In this document: piece by piece, positions 12,510 through 24,428 of the stretch
Numbering within the stretch: the first letter of the stretch is position 1
Layout of the letters: every line of letters begins with the position of its first letter
Source of the DNA: Magnolia sinica
Taxonomy: Eukaryota > Streptophyta > Magnoliopsida > Magnoliales > Magnoliaceae
NCBI RefSeq assembly: GCF_029962835.1
Contig: NC_080582.1
Coordinates: 14,268,032-14,332,031, forward strand
Direction of reading: 5' to 3'
DNA: 64,000 nt
Translations under genes and position numbers: made by a program
Notes under the pieces: generated by a model
What the model was told of the DNA's origin: nothing
Databases searched by the model: none
The model's input: only the letters and a program-made list of their open reading frames with translations

Positions 12510-12613
12510 TGTAATAACCTGGGATTTTTGTATGCATTCATGTACACGAATAAACGTGCATGTGCATTCATCCAAGCACACATGCATAGATCTATCCATT
12601 CATTAATGCATAT

Positions 12614-13355
12614 TAGTGTTTGAAATATCGGTATCGCGTGGCGTATTGCATTCTTGGGATACAGATACGTATTGGTTATCGCATGGGATATATCGGTTGT
12701 ATCGTGTAATGTATCGCTATTGTTGGAAACATGGGGAAACATTGAGAAATTGGTTGAATTTTTCGATGAAAGTTCGGTGATTATTAAAAAAGACATCAAT
12801 ACACACTTATAAATCAAAACATTACAAAAAAACAAGTACACATAATAGGTTTTCTTTGTATGGGATCCTAATTTATGCGTTGTCTAACTGAATTGATGTA
12901 AGTACATTCAATGTCTATTCATATAATTTATAATTGTAAGAAGACGAGTGGCAACACAAGCAATACATTCAAAAGCAAAAGAAGAATCACTAGATTAGGT
13001 TATAGACATGTTTGATGTGATGTTTGAACACAAAGATTGCAAACGATTTGCGAGAAATTGAGAAATTTAGATTTTTTTTTCAATTTTTCGCAACTCGGCC
13101 CATCTCCTCCAAATCTCGAAATCGAAGCTTCCAATTCATAATTTTTCAGGCGGAACATGAAAAATCATGAATTTGTAACAATCCGACACTAATTTAACAT
13201 GATTTACAGAAAACAAGAGCATCGAAATTCAAAAATGCTCACTAGATCAAACATGTGGGATGTATCGCACTACTTGTGCGTTTCGTATCACACTGATGGG
13301 ATACAAGATATATCGTGGGATGTATCGGCCGATATCTTCAATATTTAAAACAGTG
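12614..13355. mobile_element. Non-autonomous hAT element (742 bp) with exact 8-bp target duplication
   Basis: The flanking octamer ATGCATAT is exact at 12606-12613 and 13356-13363. The ends TAGTGTTTGAAATAT and (inverse) CACTGTTTTAAATAT form a 15-bp imperfect inverted repeat. Subterminal sequence is rich in TATCG/CGATA motifs. There is no transposase frame. It is related to the repeat beginning at 1114 and sits within a gypsy LTR. Confidence 0.88.
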
Positions 13356-14867
13356 ATGCATATACATGATCAGCTATGCATTCATCAATATATGCTAGGT
13401 GTAAACGTTTATATGTATGTCAGACCTGTCTATTGTTAACCATTGATCTATATACCAAACAGACCCACTTATGATTTAGATTAATTTAAAGTTAGCAATT
13501 ATATAATTATATGTATAAATATACGTATGTGTGTGTACATGTTTATTCTCACCACTCATGCATATAAAGTCACATATTCATTCATAAACGAGTTCACTTT
13601 TAACCATTGAGCATGTACTAAACCTACCCAATCATGTTGGAATCCATGTTGGAATAGAGAAATTTTTATAAAATCCCTAAGTGCTAGATCCATTGGACAA
13701 TAAATATACTGATGCTACACCAAATTCACCCGAATATGGAGATTATGCACAATTTCCTGTAAACCTAAGAAGTCTAAGATTCTTTCCCCCAATTCTCTAG
13801 AATTCTAGGGTTAAATAATAAATTACTTTGAATCCCAATTAGGTTAGGGATAGTGATGCACATTTTTCAAGTGATCAGACTTGAAAGCTATGATGTATTG
13901 TTCAATAGTTGTGATCTTATAACTATGATGTGAAATATACTAATTGTAAAGATTTTCATTTCAAATTCTCTAAAGTCCAACAATGATTTTATTAAGTCTT
14001 TTACTGCTGAAATTTTTAGAAATCCATGCATGTTTCGTTTATGTGTTGAAAGGGTTTGGATTCTTGCTTGGTTAAGCATGTATGTTGATGGAAGTTAATT
14101 TTTATCATGATTTGAAAATAATCATGGAATGCTATGTGAATTTGAAAGGTTTGCTTTGGAAAAAATAAGTTAACGAAATAAATATTTTCAAAATTCTATC
14201 TTTAGAAATTACATTCATGGAAGGTTTAGATTTAGAAACTTTTGATCATGGAAATTCTATTTTTGGCATTTTTTATTTTTATTTTTAATTGTAATGAAAA
14301 GTCCACTTTAGGGAAGTCTCATTTTTAAAAAGTTCTTATACTGAAGATTGATCATGGATTTTTGGAACACTAACAATACATAGGTTGAAAATCCCATAAA
14401 GCAAAATAAGAGGGCTCTGTGATCCTGAGGTTGAAACAGCCTTAAACCCTAATTGGATCTTCTTGGCCTACCTTGGCCCAGGTGTAGTGATCGTATGTCA
14501 CTTACACAAGAACGCAGGTAGATTTTGCTTGAAAGAGATGATCGTATCCCTCACTATGAGTTCACCCGATTGAGCATGATAGAAACTGCAAAAGGTCACG
14601 GTTATGAGAGTTTTGATCTGCTGATGACAAAAAGGCCCTGGTGTTTTGATGATTCATACTTGTTAATGATGGCACAATTCTTGTAGACTACATTCATGCA
14701 CTATTTGATTTGATATCATGATTTCTATTAGCATCGAATTCTAGCTATTTCTTGCAATCATTCATGATTCTAACCATATTGTATTATTCGTTTTTGTTTA
14801 ACTGCTAGTTTCTATAAATAAATAAATAAAAGCTACATTTATGAGCCTAGCATATGTGGAAACTTAC
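13356..14867. other. Middle part of the interrupted gypsy LTR, AT-rich
   Basis: This is the LTR sequence between the hAT and copia insertions. It is AT-rich with no credible coding frame. The region up to 14862 joins 19960 once the copia element and one copy of CTTAC are removed. Confidence 0.5.
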
Positions 14868-15402
14868 TGTTGGGATGTGGAGCCACATATGGGGGTCGCA
14901 CGACCGGTCATGGCCCCTGCTCGACCAGTCATGGACTGGCTCGACTCAAAGTCGAGCGAGCATAAGATTTTTGGTTCCGAGGTGCTCGACCGGTCGTGGT
15001 TACGCAGATTCGTTTTCGAATCTGATACGGACTGCGGATTTCGGTGTCGCCTTTCGCAAAGGTGCGAAAGGGAAGTTGCCAAAATTATAAATTGGGGTCC
15101 CTAGGGCTATTCTAGGGCTAAGGTGAATATTAGGATATATTTCTACGGTGTGGGCAAGGGATTTTCTCTGTACTTCCAAGAGAGAGGTTAGTATATTGCC
15201 TTGTAATCTTCGTTCTTCATAGTGGAAGTTTGCATCTGTGGTTTTTTACCCTAGTTTGGGGTTTTTCCACGTATATCTTGTCTTGTGGTTTGTTTGCATT
15301 GTTTTGATCTGTTTCTAGTTTATATTTATTCTTGTTTATCGTTTGTGGGTGAGGCCTGAGATTGGATCTAGGCTCACTGCGTTGTTGGCGTGCTGCGTAA
15401 CA
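14868..15402 (+). repeat. 5' LTR of the copia element
   Basis: Starts TGTTGGG and ends GTAACA. It contains repeated copies of the palindrome CGACCGGTCG and near-forms in the first 130 bases, and a TATA box TATAAAT at 15086-15092 ahead of the presumed R region. It is 42 bp shorter than the 3' LTR, at a site between two CGACCGGTCGTGG-like repeats. Confidence 0.95.
15086..15092 (+). promoter_or_regulatory. TATA box of the copia LTR
   Basis: TATAAAT in the context AAAATTATAAATTGGGG, about 220 bases from the LTR start. The equivalent in the 3' LTR is ACTATAAATTGGGG near 19637. The position suits the U3/R promoter. Confidence 0.6.
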
Positions 15403-15404
15403 AC

Positions 15405-15416
15405 TGGTATCAAAGC
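15405..15416 (+). other. Primer-binding site of the copia element
   Basis: TGGTATCAAAGC two bases after the 5' LTR, one base from the standard initiator-Met tRNA complement TGGTATCAGAGC. Confidence 0.85.
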
Positions 15417-15441
15417 TATTGGTTTAGTTCTATTGGGAGCG

Positions 15442-18400
15442 ATGACAGAAGAAGGGAAAACTAGAATTGAGAAGTTTGATGGTTCAAACTTTGCCTTCTG
15501 GAAGATGTAGATGGAGGACTATCTGTATCAGAAGGATCTCTATATTCCTCTAAGAGGAAAAGAGAAGAAACCAGAAAAGATGACAGATGATGAATGATTT
15601 TTACTGGATAGGAAGGCTTTAGGAACGATCCAACTCTCTTTGCCTAAGAGCGTTGCCTTCAACATATCTAAGATGAAAACTACAAAAGAATTAATGGAAG
15701 CCCTAGCCACCATGTATGAAAAGCCCTCAGCGTCCAACAAGGTTCATCTTATGAAACAGATATTCAACATAAATATGTCAGATGGTGGGAGCGTGGCTGA
15801 ACATCTAAACGAGTTCAATACAGTCACAAGCCAGTTGGAATCCGTTGGCATTATTTTTGAGGATGAGGTCAGGGCTTTATTGATCTTATCCAGTTTGCCA
15901 GACAGTTGGGATGGTTTGGTGATTGCTATGAGCAATTCTCCAGGGTCGACAAAGCTGAAATTTGATGATGTGGCCGGTCTAATTCTCAGCGAAGAATCTA
16001 GAAGAAAGATATCAGGAGTTTCAGGGGATTCAAGGAATGCTCTACACGTTAAAGGAAGAGGAAGATCGCTGAACGAATGAGGCCATAAACACGAGCGGTC
16101 TAAGTCGAGGAAGAAATCCAGGGGACCGAAAGACAAAAACGGGTGTTGGCATTGTAGCAAGAAGGGGCACATGAAACGTGATTGTAGGGTGCTCAAGAAA
16201 CAAGAAGGAAGCTCTCAAGGCGGGAAGGATTCAGTGAATCTATCTGAGGAGAGTGACACAGAGGCATTGATCTTGTCTCTTGATGCGAGGAATGAGTCTT
16301 GGGTTATAGACTTGGGTGCTTCGTTTCATGCTACTTCATGTAAGGAAGTTCTGCGTGATTATGTGCCAGGTGACTTTGGGAGAGTCTACCTGGGTGATGA
16401 TGAGCCGTGTAGTATTGTTGGAAAGGGGGACGTTCATGTAAATCAGAAAGACGGAACAGTTTTGAAATTGAAGGATGTCAGACATGTACCGAGTTTGAAA
16501 CGTAACTTGAACTCAGTGGGGCAGTTGGCCGATACTGGTTATGTGACGACATTCACTAGTGATTCCTAGAAGATCACAAAAGATGCCCTGGTAATATCTC
16601 GAGGCAAGTAGGAAGGTACTTTATATGTGACTTTAGAATCGTATAGTTCACTCTCAGTAGCATCAACTGGAGTGAATGGACAGTTATGACATTAGAGGTT
16701 GGGACATATGAGTGAGAAATGGATGAAAGTGCTATTGTCAAAAGGGAAGCTACCGGGGCTGAAGTCTATTGACTTGGAATTCTGCGAGGACTGCGTGTAT
16801 AGCAAGCAGAAGAGGGTAAGCTTCAAGAAGACGGGACGCGCTCCAAAGATGCATCTGTTGGAGCTTGTACACACTGATGTGTGGGGACCGGCACAGGTAT
16901 TATCTCTTGGTGGCTCACGTTATTTTGTTTCTTTTATTGATGATGCTAGTAGAAAACTGTGGGTTTATTTCTTAAAGCACAAATCTGATATATTTGATGT
17001 ATTTAAGAAGTGAAAAATTATGGTAGAAAACGAGATAAGTAAAACAGTAAAATGTCTCAGATTTGATAATGGGGGAGAATAATGTGATAAGAGATTTGAG
17101 GAGTATTGTGCAGCAAATGAAATCAAACATCAAAAAACGATTCCAGGGACACCGTAATAGAATGGTGTGGCTGAGCGCATTAACAGGAACATCTTTGAAC
17201 ACACCAAGAGCATGAGGCTACATGCAGGGTTGGCTAAGACCTTTTGGGCAGATGCTGTGAATACTGCCGCATATCTCATCAATAGAAGTCCCTCAGTACT
17301 ATTGGATGGTGGGTTACCAGAAGAAACGTGGACTGGGAAAGAAGTGAACCTTGCACATCTCAGAGTGTTCGGTTGCACTTCATATGTTCACATTGATGCA
17401 GAGCACAGAAATAAGCTGGATGCGAAGTCCAAGAGGTGCATGTTTATAGGCTACGGGCAGTATGATTTTGGCTACAGGTTTTGGGATGCAGAAAACAGGA
17501 AAATCATCAGAAGCAAGGACGTAATCTTCAATGAAAAAGTGATGCATAAGGGCAGTGTGCAAGAAAATAAGGCCAAAGAAAAAGAATTCATAGAGTTGGA
17601 AGAGTTACTGAACACGGGTGTTACAGCGCCACAGGATGATCATGCACAGGAGCATTATGAGGCAGAGCCGAATACACCGATTGTGAGGAGGTCTACTCAG
17701 GAGAGGAGACCCACGGTCCGATACTTACCCTCCTTACATTATCTACTGCTGACAGATAATGGTGAGCCAGAGTGTTTTGAAGAGGCGTTACAATCAGATA
17801 CACGAGTTAAGTGGGAGCAGGCCATGGATGATGAGATGGACTCTCTTGAGTCTAATCGTACATAGGAGCTAGTCGCTCTACCCAAGGGTAAGAAAGCTCT
17901 TCATAACAAGTGGGTTTACAGACTGAAGGAGGAGCACGATGGTTTGAAACGGTACAAGGCTAGATTGGTTGTGAAAGGGTTTCAACAAAAGGCAGGTATC
18001 GATTTCACTGAAATATTTTCACCGGTAATGAAAATGTCTTCGATTCGCATGGTCTTGAGTATAATGGCTACAGAGGACTTACATCTAGAGTAGCTAGATG
18101 TTAAGACAGTCTTTCTTCATGGGGACCTTAAAGAAGAAATATATATGCATCAGCCGACAGGATACGTGGCACCAGGAAAGGAGAACAAGGTGTGCAGACT
18201 GAAGAAGAGTCTATATGGCCTGAAGTAGGCTCCGAGACAGTGGTACAAGAAGTTCGACAGTTTCATGTCGGGAAACGGTTTTAGGAGATGTCATGCAAAC
18301 CACTATTGTTATTTGAAGAAGTTTGATACGTCGTACATCATCCTTCTTCCGTACGTTGATGATATGCTTGTGGCCGGTTCAAGCATGAAGGACATCTCAG

Positions 18401-19301
18401 ATCTCAAATGTCTAGAGAATTTGCCATGAAGGATTTAAGAGCTGCAAAACAAATTCTAGGCATGAGGATAAAGCGTGACAGGGAAAACAAGAAACTAGTT
18501 TTGTCACAGGCAGAGTACATAGCCAAGGTACTTGATCGATTCAATATGGGAGGTGAAAAGCCGGCTAGCACTCCATTAGCCAACCATTTCAAGTTATCTA
18601 AGGAGCAAGGTGCAAAGACGCAGGAGGAACGGGACTACATGGCTAAAGTCCCATACGCGTCAGCGATAAGGAGTCTCATGTATGCTATGGTGAGCACGAG
18701 GCCAGACATTGCTCAAGCAGTGGGAGTTGTTAGCAGGTCCATGAACAACTTCGGGAAGGAACATTGGGAAGCTGTGAAGTGGATCCTTAGATACCTGGTA
18801 GGTACTAAGGATGTAGGGCTGTATTATGGTGGATCAGAAATCAAGTTACAAGGCTACGTGGATTCAGATTTGGCAAGAGACATCGACAGCAGAAGAAGCA
18901 CTACAGGTTATGTTTTCTCTCTGGGTAGTGCTGCAGTCAGTTGGGTCTCTCAGTTATAGAAGATAGTATCTATTAATATGACAGAAGCAGAATATGTTAC
19001 GGCTACAGAAGCGTGCAAGGAGATGGTATGGATGCAAGGTTTCATGGAAGAGTTGGGTAAAAAGCAAGCAGATTGCAAGCTGTACAGTGACAGTGAGAGT
19101 GCAATACACTTGGCTAAGAATTCAGCCTTTCATTCAAGGACCAAGCATATTGCCATCAGATATCACTTCATACGTTCGTTACTGGAAGATGAATCGATTG
19201 CTTTGGAGAAGATTCATACAAGTGAGAATCCTGCGGATATGCTAACCAAGGCGGTCACACGGGAGAAGCTGAAGCTCTGTTTAGCTTTGATTGGTCTTTA
19301 G
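15442..19301 (+). pseudogene. Copia gag-pol polyprotein, inactivated
   Basis: Starts at ATG 15442 (MTEEGKTRIEKFDGSN). The domain order is that of copia: gag helices (15640-16075), a CWHCSKKGHMKRDC zinc knuckle (about 16143-16185), a protease box WVIDLGASFHATS (about 16300, with Leu where D-S/T-G-A is usual), HHCC and core integrase (16695-17380, with HTDVWGP at about 16870), reverse transcriptase (17880-18420, with YVDD at 18352), and RNase H (18850-19300, with DSDLARD and DSESAIHLAKN). In-frame stops lie near 15508, 15595, 16078, 16567, 16609, 16688, 16694, 17013, 17080, 17155, 17158, 17863, 18091, 18226 and 18957. Most are explained by TGG, CAG, CAA or CGA codons altered by C-to-T or G-to-A. 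A frameshift lies at about 18400. The family is closest to Tnt1-94 by my reading. Confidence 0.93.
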
Positions 19302-19377
19302 GATTGAAGACGGGGAGGTGATGCACTCCAGATGAAGAAGACAAAGGTTTATGGCGATGTGTCTCTAAGTGGGAGAT

Positions 19378-19954
19378 TGTTGAGATGTGGAGCCACATCT
19401 GGGGGTCGCACGACCGGTCGTGGCCCCTGCTCGACCAGTCGTGGACTGGCTCGACTCAAAGTCCAGCGAGCATAAGATTTTTGGTTCCGAGGTGCTCGAC
19501 CGGTCGTGGGGTCCTCTCGACTGGTCATGTAGTTTGCTCGACCGATCGTGGTTACGCAGATTCGTTTCCGAATCTGATGCGAACTGCGAATTTCGGTGTC
19601 GCCTTTTGAAAGGGTGCGAAAGGGAAGTTGCCAAAACTATAAATTGGGGTCCCTTGGGCTATTCTAGGGACAAGGTGAATATTGGGATATATTTCTAAGG
19701 TGTGGGCAAGAGATTTTCTCTGTACTTCCAAGGGAGAGGTTAGTATATTGCCTTGTAATCTTCGTTCTTCATAGTGAAAGTTTGCATCCGTGGTTTTTTA
19801 CCCTAGTTTGGGGTTTTTCCACGTATATCTTGTCTTGTGGTTTGTTCGCATTGCTTTCATCTGTTTCTAGTTTATATTTATTCTTGTTTATCGTTTGTGG
19901 GTGAGGCCTGAGATTGGATCTAGGCTCACTGCGTTGTTGGTGTGCTGCACAACA
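19378..19954 (+). repeat. 3' LTR of the copia element
   Basis: Starts TGTTGAGATG after the purine stretch AAGTGGGAGAT and ends CACAACA. It carries 42 bases not in the 5' LTR (about 19508-19550), including an extra CTCGACCGATCGTGG-type repeat. Confidence 0.95.
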
Positions 19955-20402
19955 CTTACTATATTTGAAAATCTGCCATATTTAGAACATGTTATTTTTG
20001 AACTCATACTAGATTTGAAAGATATTATTATTATTTTTTTAACTTTTAAGAATTTTTTCACTAGGCACGTATAAGCTCACCCTTTTGGGAATTCAGTTTC
20101 AGGATCAAGATCAAGTCAGAGGAGCAACTGGAGCAGAGTTCTAGCCTTTTATTTTTGTCTATCTAGTCTAGTTACCCTTTTCAAGTTCAAATTCATTATA
20201 AGAAGAGTTATAGTGGGAAGAGCGATTGACTTTTTAGATGGTTGTGATTAGATATTTTAATGTTTGTATTAAGGAAGTGTATGTTGTGTGGAATGATATT
20301 GTATAATGAATTGCGATTTATGCTTATATTATATTCAAGTCATGTCTTGGGATGCAGGATTAGGGTTTGGCCAACCTGGGTGTCGGATTTTGGGGCATGA
20401 TA

Positions 20403-20851
20403 TCAACCTTAATCCATCCCTCCACCATCTCTACTTTATGTTATGGTTATGCTTCTCACTAATGCTTAAAGTGACCTATCTTCCCATAAAGCCTCTTCAA
20501 ATTCCCTTCACCTTTTCTCTTACTCTTGAACTTATGATTAACAAGGTCACCTACTCCTTTGGGTTTTTTTTTGCAAGGAGATTGCAATTGAGTAAAACAT
20601 TTCTCTGCATTTTAGAAACAAAACCCATCTATCCAGTGCCTCCCATCCATGATCATATTAGATTTCTCAACAGATCTAAAATTGCATGGGTTAGATCATA
20701 CCTGTATAAACGATCCTTCGGCATAGAAATCTCATATGAATATGATGATGAGGATGACTACCACCGTCTGGCTCGTTCTACACTACAAAAGCAACCATCA
20801 TAAGTTAGCAATCTAGACATAGTTTAAGTCTGGGAAAGAAATTCCACAAAT
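20403..20851. other. Downstream flank of the host gene; no supported gene
   Basis: A 165-codon plus-strand frame (20306-20803) crosses the LTR boundary, so its first third is LTR sequence. The remainder has no recognised domain. Because the minus-strand gene ends at 20852, this segment probably contains its 3' untranslated region. Confidence 0.5.
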
Positions 20852-21568
20852 TCAACAGATAGGAATTGCGTCCCTCACACTGGGACTGCCAGTAGGTAGA
20901 CAACAGAAACAATAACCATAAAGGGTGTGAATCTTGTCTATGGTCCATTGGGTGGCCCACTTACACCCTTCCTCAACCGGCTTGCAAATCTTGCCCTTCA
21001 ATTGGGTGGCCCACTCACACTCTTGCATATCCAACATGACCCAGATGGTCAGTGCAAAGAAGAACCATACGATCCAACTCGACTTCTCTGGTAGCAGGGC
21101 ATACAGTAACACTGTCGAAGCTAGCACCCCAAGAACCAAGATAAAGAGGATGAGATTTCTGGCTATGGGGGGCCGGTATCTTCCCACTATTATCATCATC
21201 CACACGGACATGGAGTAGAAGGCTGCGACACTGATCATGACAATAGAGTAGAAGGACATCTTATGCTGAATGTATAAAGCGTTCAGGACTTTGTTGCCAT
21301 CACTGATTGGATAGTTGAGACTCAAGAGGAACGCCACGATCATCCATACTATACTGATGATAGTAATCATCAATTCCAACGACGGTGGTGCAGTGTTCAG
21401 ACTCTCTGACGGCCCTGGAACATCGACAACGCCATTTTCGATATCTTGATTAGAGCCTCCTTTCTGCAAAAATCAAAACCCTAATTATTGATTTGTAATG
21501 AAATATGAAAAACAAGTACAAAAATTGACTGGATTAGATTTTACCTCATGAGGGGGAAATTGGGACAT
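20852..21568 (-). CDS. Small predicted four-span membrane protein, unknown function (two exons)
   Basis: The model is exon 1 at 21568-21545 (ATG, 8 codons, MSQFPPHE), an 81-bp intron at 21544-21464 and exon 2 at 21463-20852, giving 211 residues. The intron has GTAAAA and a TTTTTGCAG acceptor and keeps the frame. The internal ATG six bases before the acceptor would give a 205-residue alternative, but it lies inside the intron. Predicted features: a polar N-terminus (1-36), hydrophobic spans at about 37-56, 78-101, 110-131 and 137-153, and a cysteine-rich tail with two related E/K-WATQ units and CFCC. I do not recognise the family. The long uninterrupted frame, clean splice sites and TATA box make it the best host gene here. 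It could still be a young pseudogene. Confidence 0.7.
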
Positions 21569-21632
21569 CAATCAGCTTCTAAGAGGAGATGGATTTGATT
21601 AAAAATATGGAAAGAAATGAAAATCGTTTATT

Positions 21633-21640
21633 TATTTATA
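21633..21640 (-). promoter_or_regulatory. TATA box of the membrane-protein gene
   Basis: The minus strand reads TATAAATA in the context CTCTATAAATAAATAAACG, about 65 bases before the exon 1 ATG. That leaves room for a start site about 30 bases downstream and a short leader. Confidence 0.6.
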
Positions 21641-21644
21641 GAGT

Positions 21645-21930
21645 AGGTGAGCTTTGTTCAGGTTTTCCAAGTTTCTTCATGTTGTCGGTGTTTCCCCGAA
21701 AGGTTTGCTCGGTGTTTCACGGATGATTAGTCTCGAGATGGGGACCGCAGGGATTAGTCTCACTTCGGGACACCATGTGTCTTAAGAAAACAAAAAGAAG
21801 AATTCAGCTGATCAAAAGTCAATTGTATGTTGCGTTTTTTATGACTGTATACCTTACTTTTAACCCACGGTACTTTCTGTGCCTGTCAAAACTTATATTA
21901 CCAAGCTATTACTCTACTGTACGGACACTT
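21645..21930. other. Upstream flank of the host gene
   Basis: Nothing beyond presumed promoter sequence is visible. A short frame on the plus strand is unsupported. Confidence 0.4.
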
Positions 21931-21931
21931 T

Positions 21932-22518
21932 TTACGGGACCAACATACAACTGTACCTTGTGGTGACCTTGGGGTTAAATCGTTCTGGCAAAGATCCCAG
22001 AATTTTCCTACAAATTTTAGATACCGGAATTCTTTCCCCAAGTCCCCCCATGGAGTTGCATATGCCGCTTAACCTAGTGTAAAACTTTATGAATGTCTTA
22101 TGTTCTTCCATCTTTATGTGTTTAAATTGAGATGTCAGAAGTTGCAGCCTTGACATTTTTACTGTGTTAGTTCCTTCATGGGTAGTTTCTAATAACTCCC
22201 ATGCAGCCTTTGAGTTTGCACATGATTAAAGACATCTAGTGAAACTCCACAGTAAATTGCATTCATGGCTTTGGCTTCACACATCCTCATTTCTTTGTCA
22301 TATTGAGTCCACTTCTCCTTTGGTTTGGGTTTAGAAATTGTTGTTGCATTTTCGAGAACCACCTGTTCAGTAGGTGAAACATATCCATTCTCAACAATCT
22401 CCCAAACGTAATGATCTAAGGTTTGTAAGAAGTAGATCATTCTTGCTTTCCAGTACACATAGTTTAGGCCATTAAATATGGGAGGACATGAGATTGATGT
22501 TCCATTTCTTTTGCCCAT
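21932..22518 (-). pseudogene. Copia gag fragment, minus strand
   Basis: From ATG at 22518 the minus strand reads the copia gag opening (PPIFNGLNYVYWKARM at residues 12-27) and continues for 109 codons to a stop at 22189. A second in-register piece (21932-22156: LLTSQFKHIKMEE, then ICNSMGGLGERIP, then LGSLPERFNPKVT) carries the next gag helices. The gene stops there, with no pol. A primer-binding site at 22576-22587 lies just upstream. Confidence 0.82.
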
Positions 22519-22575
22519 AATTCCAACTTCAGTTGAGATCTTCCTCTAGATGATTAAATCCTGAAGAGGAACCAT

Positions 22576-22587
22576 GCTTTGATACCA
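22576..22587 (-). other. Primer-binding site for the copia gag fragment
   Basis: The minus strand reads TGGTATCAAAGC, the initiator-Met tRNA-type site, 58 bases upstream of the gag ATG. The LTR should lie to its right. Confidence 0.75.
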
Positions 22588-24420
22588 ATTTAAATTATGG
22601 TTTAGATCGCTCTAGTAGAAGTATGGAATAAGTCAAAGTGTCCTAGAGGAGGGTGAAGAGGACTTTATAAAATTTATGCCAATTTAAAATCCTAGTTCCT
22701 CAATCTTGATCTAATATGCAATTAATCAAGATGTATTAAACTTAACTCTACAAGCTTCCAAGCCAAGTAGAGGATTCAAACAATAGACTACTTAAAATGA
22801 ATAATTTAAGCAATTGGTCTATGTAGGATGTATAAGCGTGTGGAATGTGATTCTTATTAGTTTTAACCATTCACATGCATCATTTTAAGCAATTAAAATA
22901 AGCATGATCAAATGAGTACACAAATAGTAATCTCAAACACAATCATATATAGTGGTTCGGCCATGTGCCTATTCCACTCCCGGTGGACGCACTCAACCCT
23001 TGAGTGTATCGGATTTTACTAACGGAGGTTTCAAATCAGGTTCACCTCAAACCGTAACAACCTACACAAGGTTGACACTAGGGCCTACATAAGGTTCCTA
23101 AGAATGCCTACATAAGGTAACTTGTCCTATACAAGGACTCAAATATGGCTACACAAGGCAACATACATGCCTAGACAAGGCAACTCGTCCTACACAAGGA
23201 CTTAAACATGCAACACAAGGCAACATACATGCGTACACAAGGCAAACAAACTTGCCTACACAAGGCACAACATGTCCTACAGAAGGACTCTATACGTATT
23301 CTCCCATCGGAGGCCTGTAAAAGGTCTTGATGATCTGTAACACACAACCTGAGGAATCATGTAACGCCCCAGATTTTTGCCAACCAAGAGTTAAACGTCC
23401 TTGGGCAATGAGTCAATCATAACACCTCAATGACTTCTCATAACTCAATCCTAAAGTCTTAAATCCCCTTTTCAACTCATTTCCTTTAAAATCTCACATT
23501 TCACTACCTTATTCTTCAAATTTTTCTAAGTACTTTCACATTAGACACTAATCCTAAAGTTTAAATGATGAAGAACAATACTTCAACTAAAACTTACTAT
23601 AAATAGTAAATACATAAATAAAATGGGCTTTTGACCATTAACCCTATGGAATCTCATAAAATAAATAGGTTAATTGGATAGATCAGCTTCTCCTATCCTA
23701 GGAACTTATTCTGTCATAATTAGGGCGGAATTTCATTAAGTACTAAACTAAATAATTAATGGATTCGGCTTGAACCACTTTCTATACGAACTACAAGACC
23801 GAAAACTATTAGAATCGCAAACCCAACATTACTTAGAAATCTATGATCAATCTTAAAACCCAGTTGCTCTCGAGAGCATCTTGAAACTCCATATCGGACC
23901 TGGACCGCTCGTCGAAAGTCCGATTACCGCGAAACTATACGGTTATGACCGCCTTACTGGGCTTGACAACCATCGTGGGAATCAAGTCCAAATAGTATCT
24001 AAAAATGCACGACTTGAGCCCTGAGTGAAGTGTGTGGGAAACGCGAATATCTTTAAAAAATAAACTGAAACTTAAGTGAATTGAGCCGTTCACTTGCAGG
24101 CCAATTGTAAAGTTTCAAACCATCAGATTCTGACCCAATTACATTCTTGGATCAGGAAAAATTTTCAACACATGTCAGTGTACTTGTGGCCATGATCGAG
24201 TGACGACAACCGTTGAACTGAAACTGGTCCTCTACGGTCGATCCATAGATCTGATCGGACTAAAAACTTAAGTTGACATAGATCCATTATCAGAAAACTT
24301 TCTCTGGACTGTACGTAGAAAATGGGCCTCCAGATGAGCCCTGTTGGACCGAAACAGCCACTCTTTAGCTATAACCTAAGTATACAATGGCCCTGGGGCC
24401 ATTCTCATCAGTTCTGGGCC

Positions 24421-24428
24421 TATATAAG
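24421..24428 (+). promoter_or_regulatory. TATA box inside the large solo LTR
   Basis: TATATAAG in the context GGGCCTATATAAGGACC, followed by purine-rich leader-like sequence. It is the presumed LTR promoter. Confidence 0.55.

Larger units (their letters stand above)
14868..19954 (+). mobile_element. Complete Ty1/copia retrotransposon (Tnt1-94-like), non-functional
   Basis: The element is 5,087 bp, flanked by an exact 5-bp duplication CTTAC at 14863-14867 and 19955-19959. The LTRs are 535 and 577 bp, the primer-binding site is at 15405-15416, and gag-pol is plus-strand. The two LTRs differ by about 28 substitutions in roughly 533 aligned bases, plus a 42-bp indel, so it is much older than the gypsy element at 38475-48075. 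The coding part has over a dozen stops and one frameshift. Confidence 0.95.
12510..20402 (+). mobile_element. Gypsy-type LTR (about 2.05 kb net) split by a hAT element and a copia element
   Basis: The LTR starts TGTAATAACCTGGGATTTTT right after a polypurine tract and ends near 20400 with GGTGTCGGATTTTGGGGCAT, the usual 3' terminus of chromovirus LTRs. Removing the hAT element (12614-13355) and the copia element (14868-19954) with one copy of each target duplication leaves about 2.05 kb, a normal LTR length for Del/Tekay types. The final bases (ATGATA rather than TGACA) look mutated, so the end is placed to within a few bases. No second LTR is in the window. Confidence 0.65.

Noticed and set aside
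20306..20803. 165-codon plus-strand gene
   Set aside because: The first part is inside the end of a gypsy LTR, the rest has no domain and overlaps the 3' flank of the minus-strand gene.
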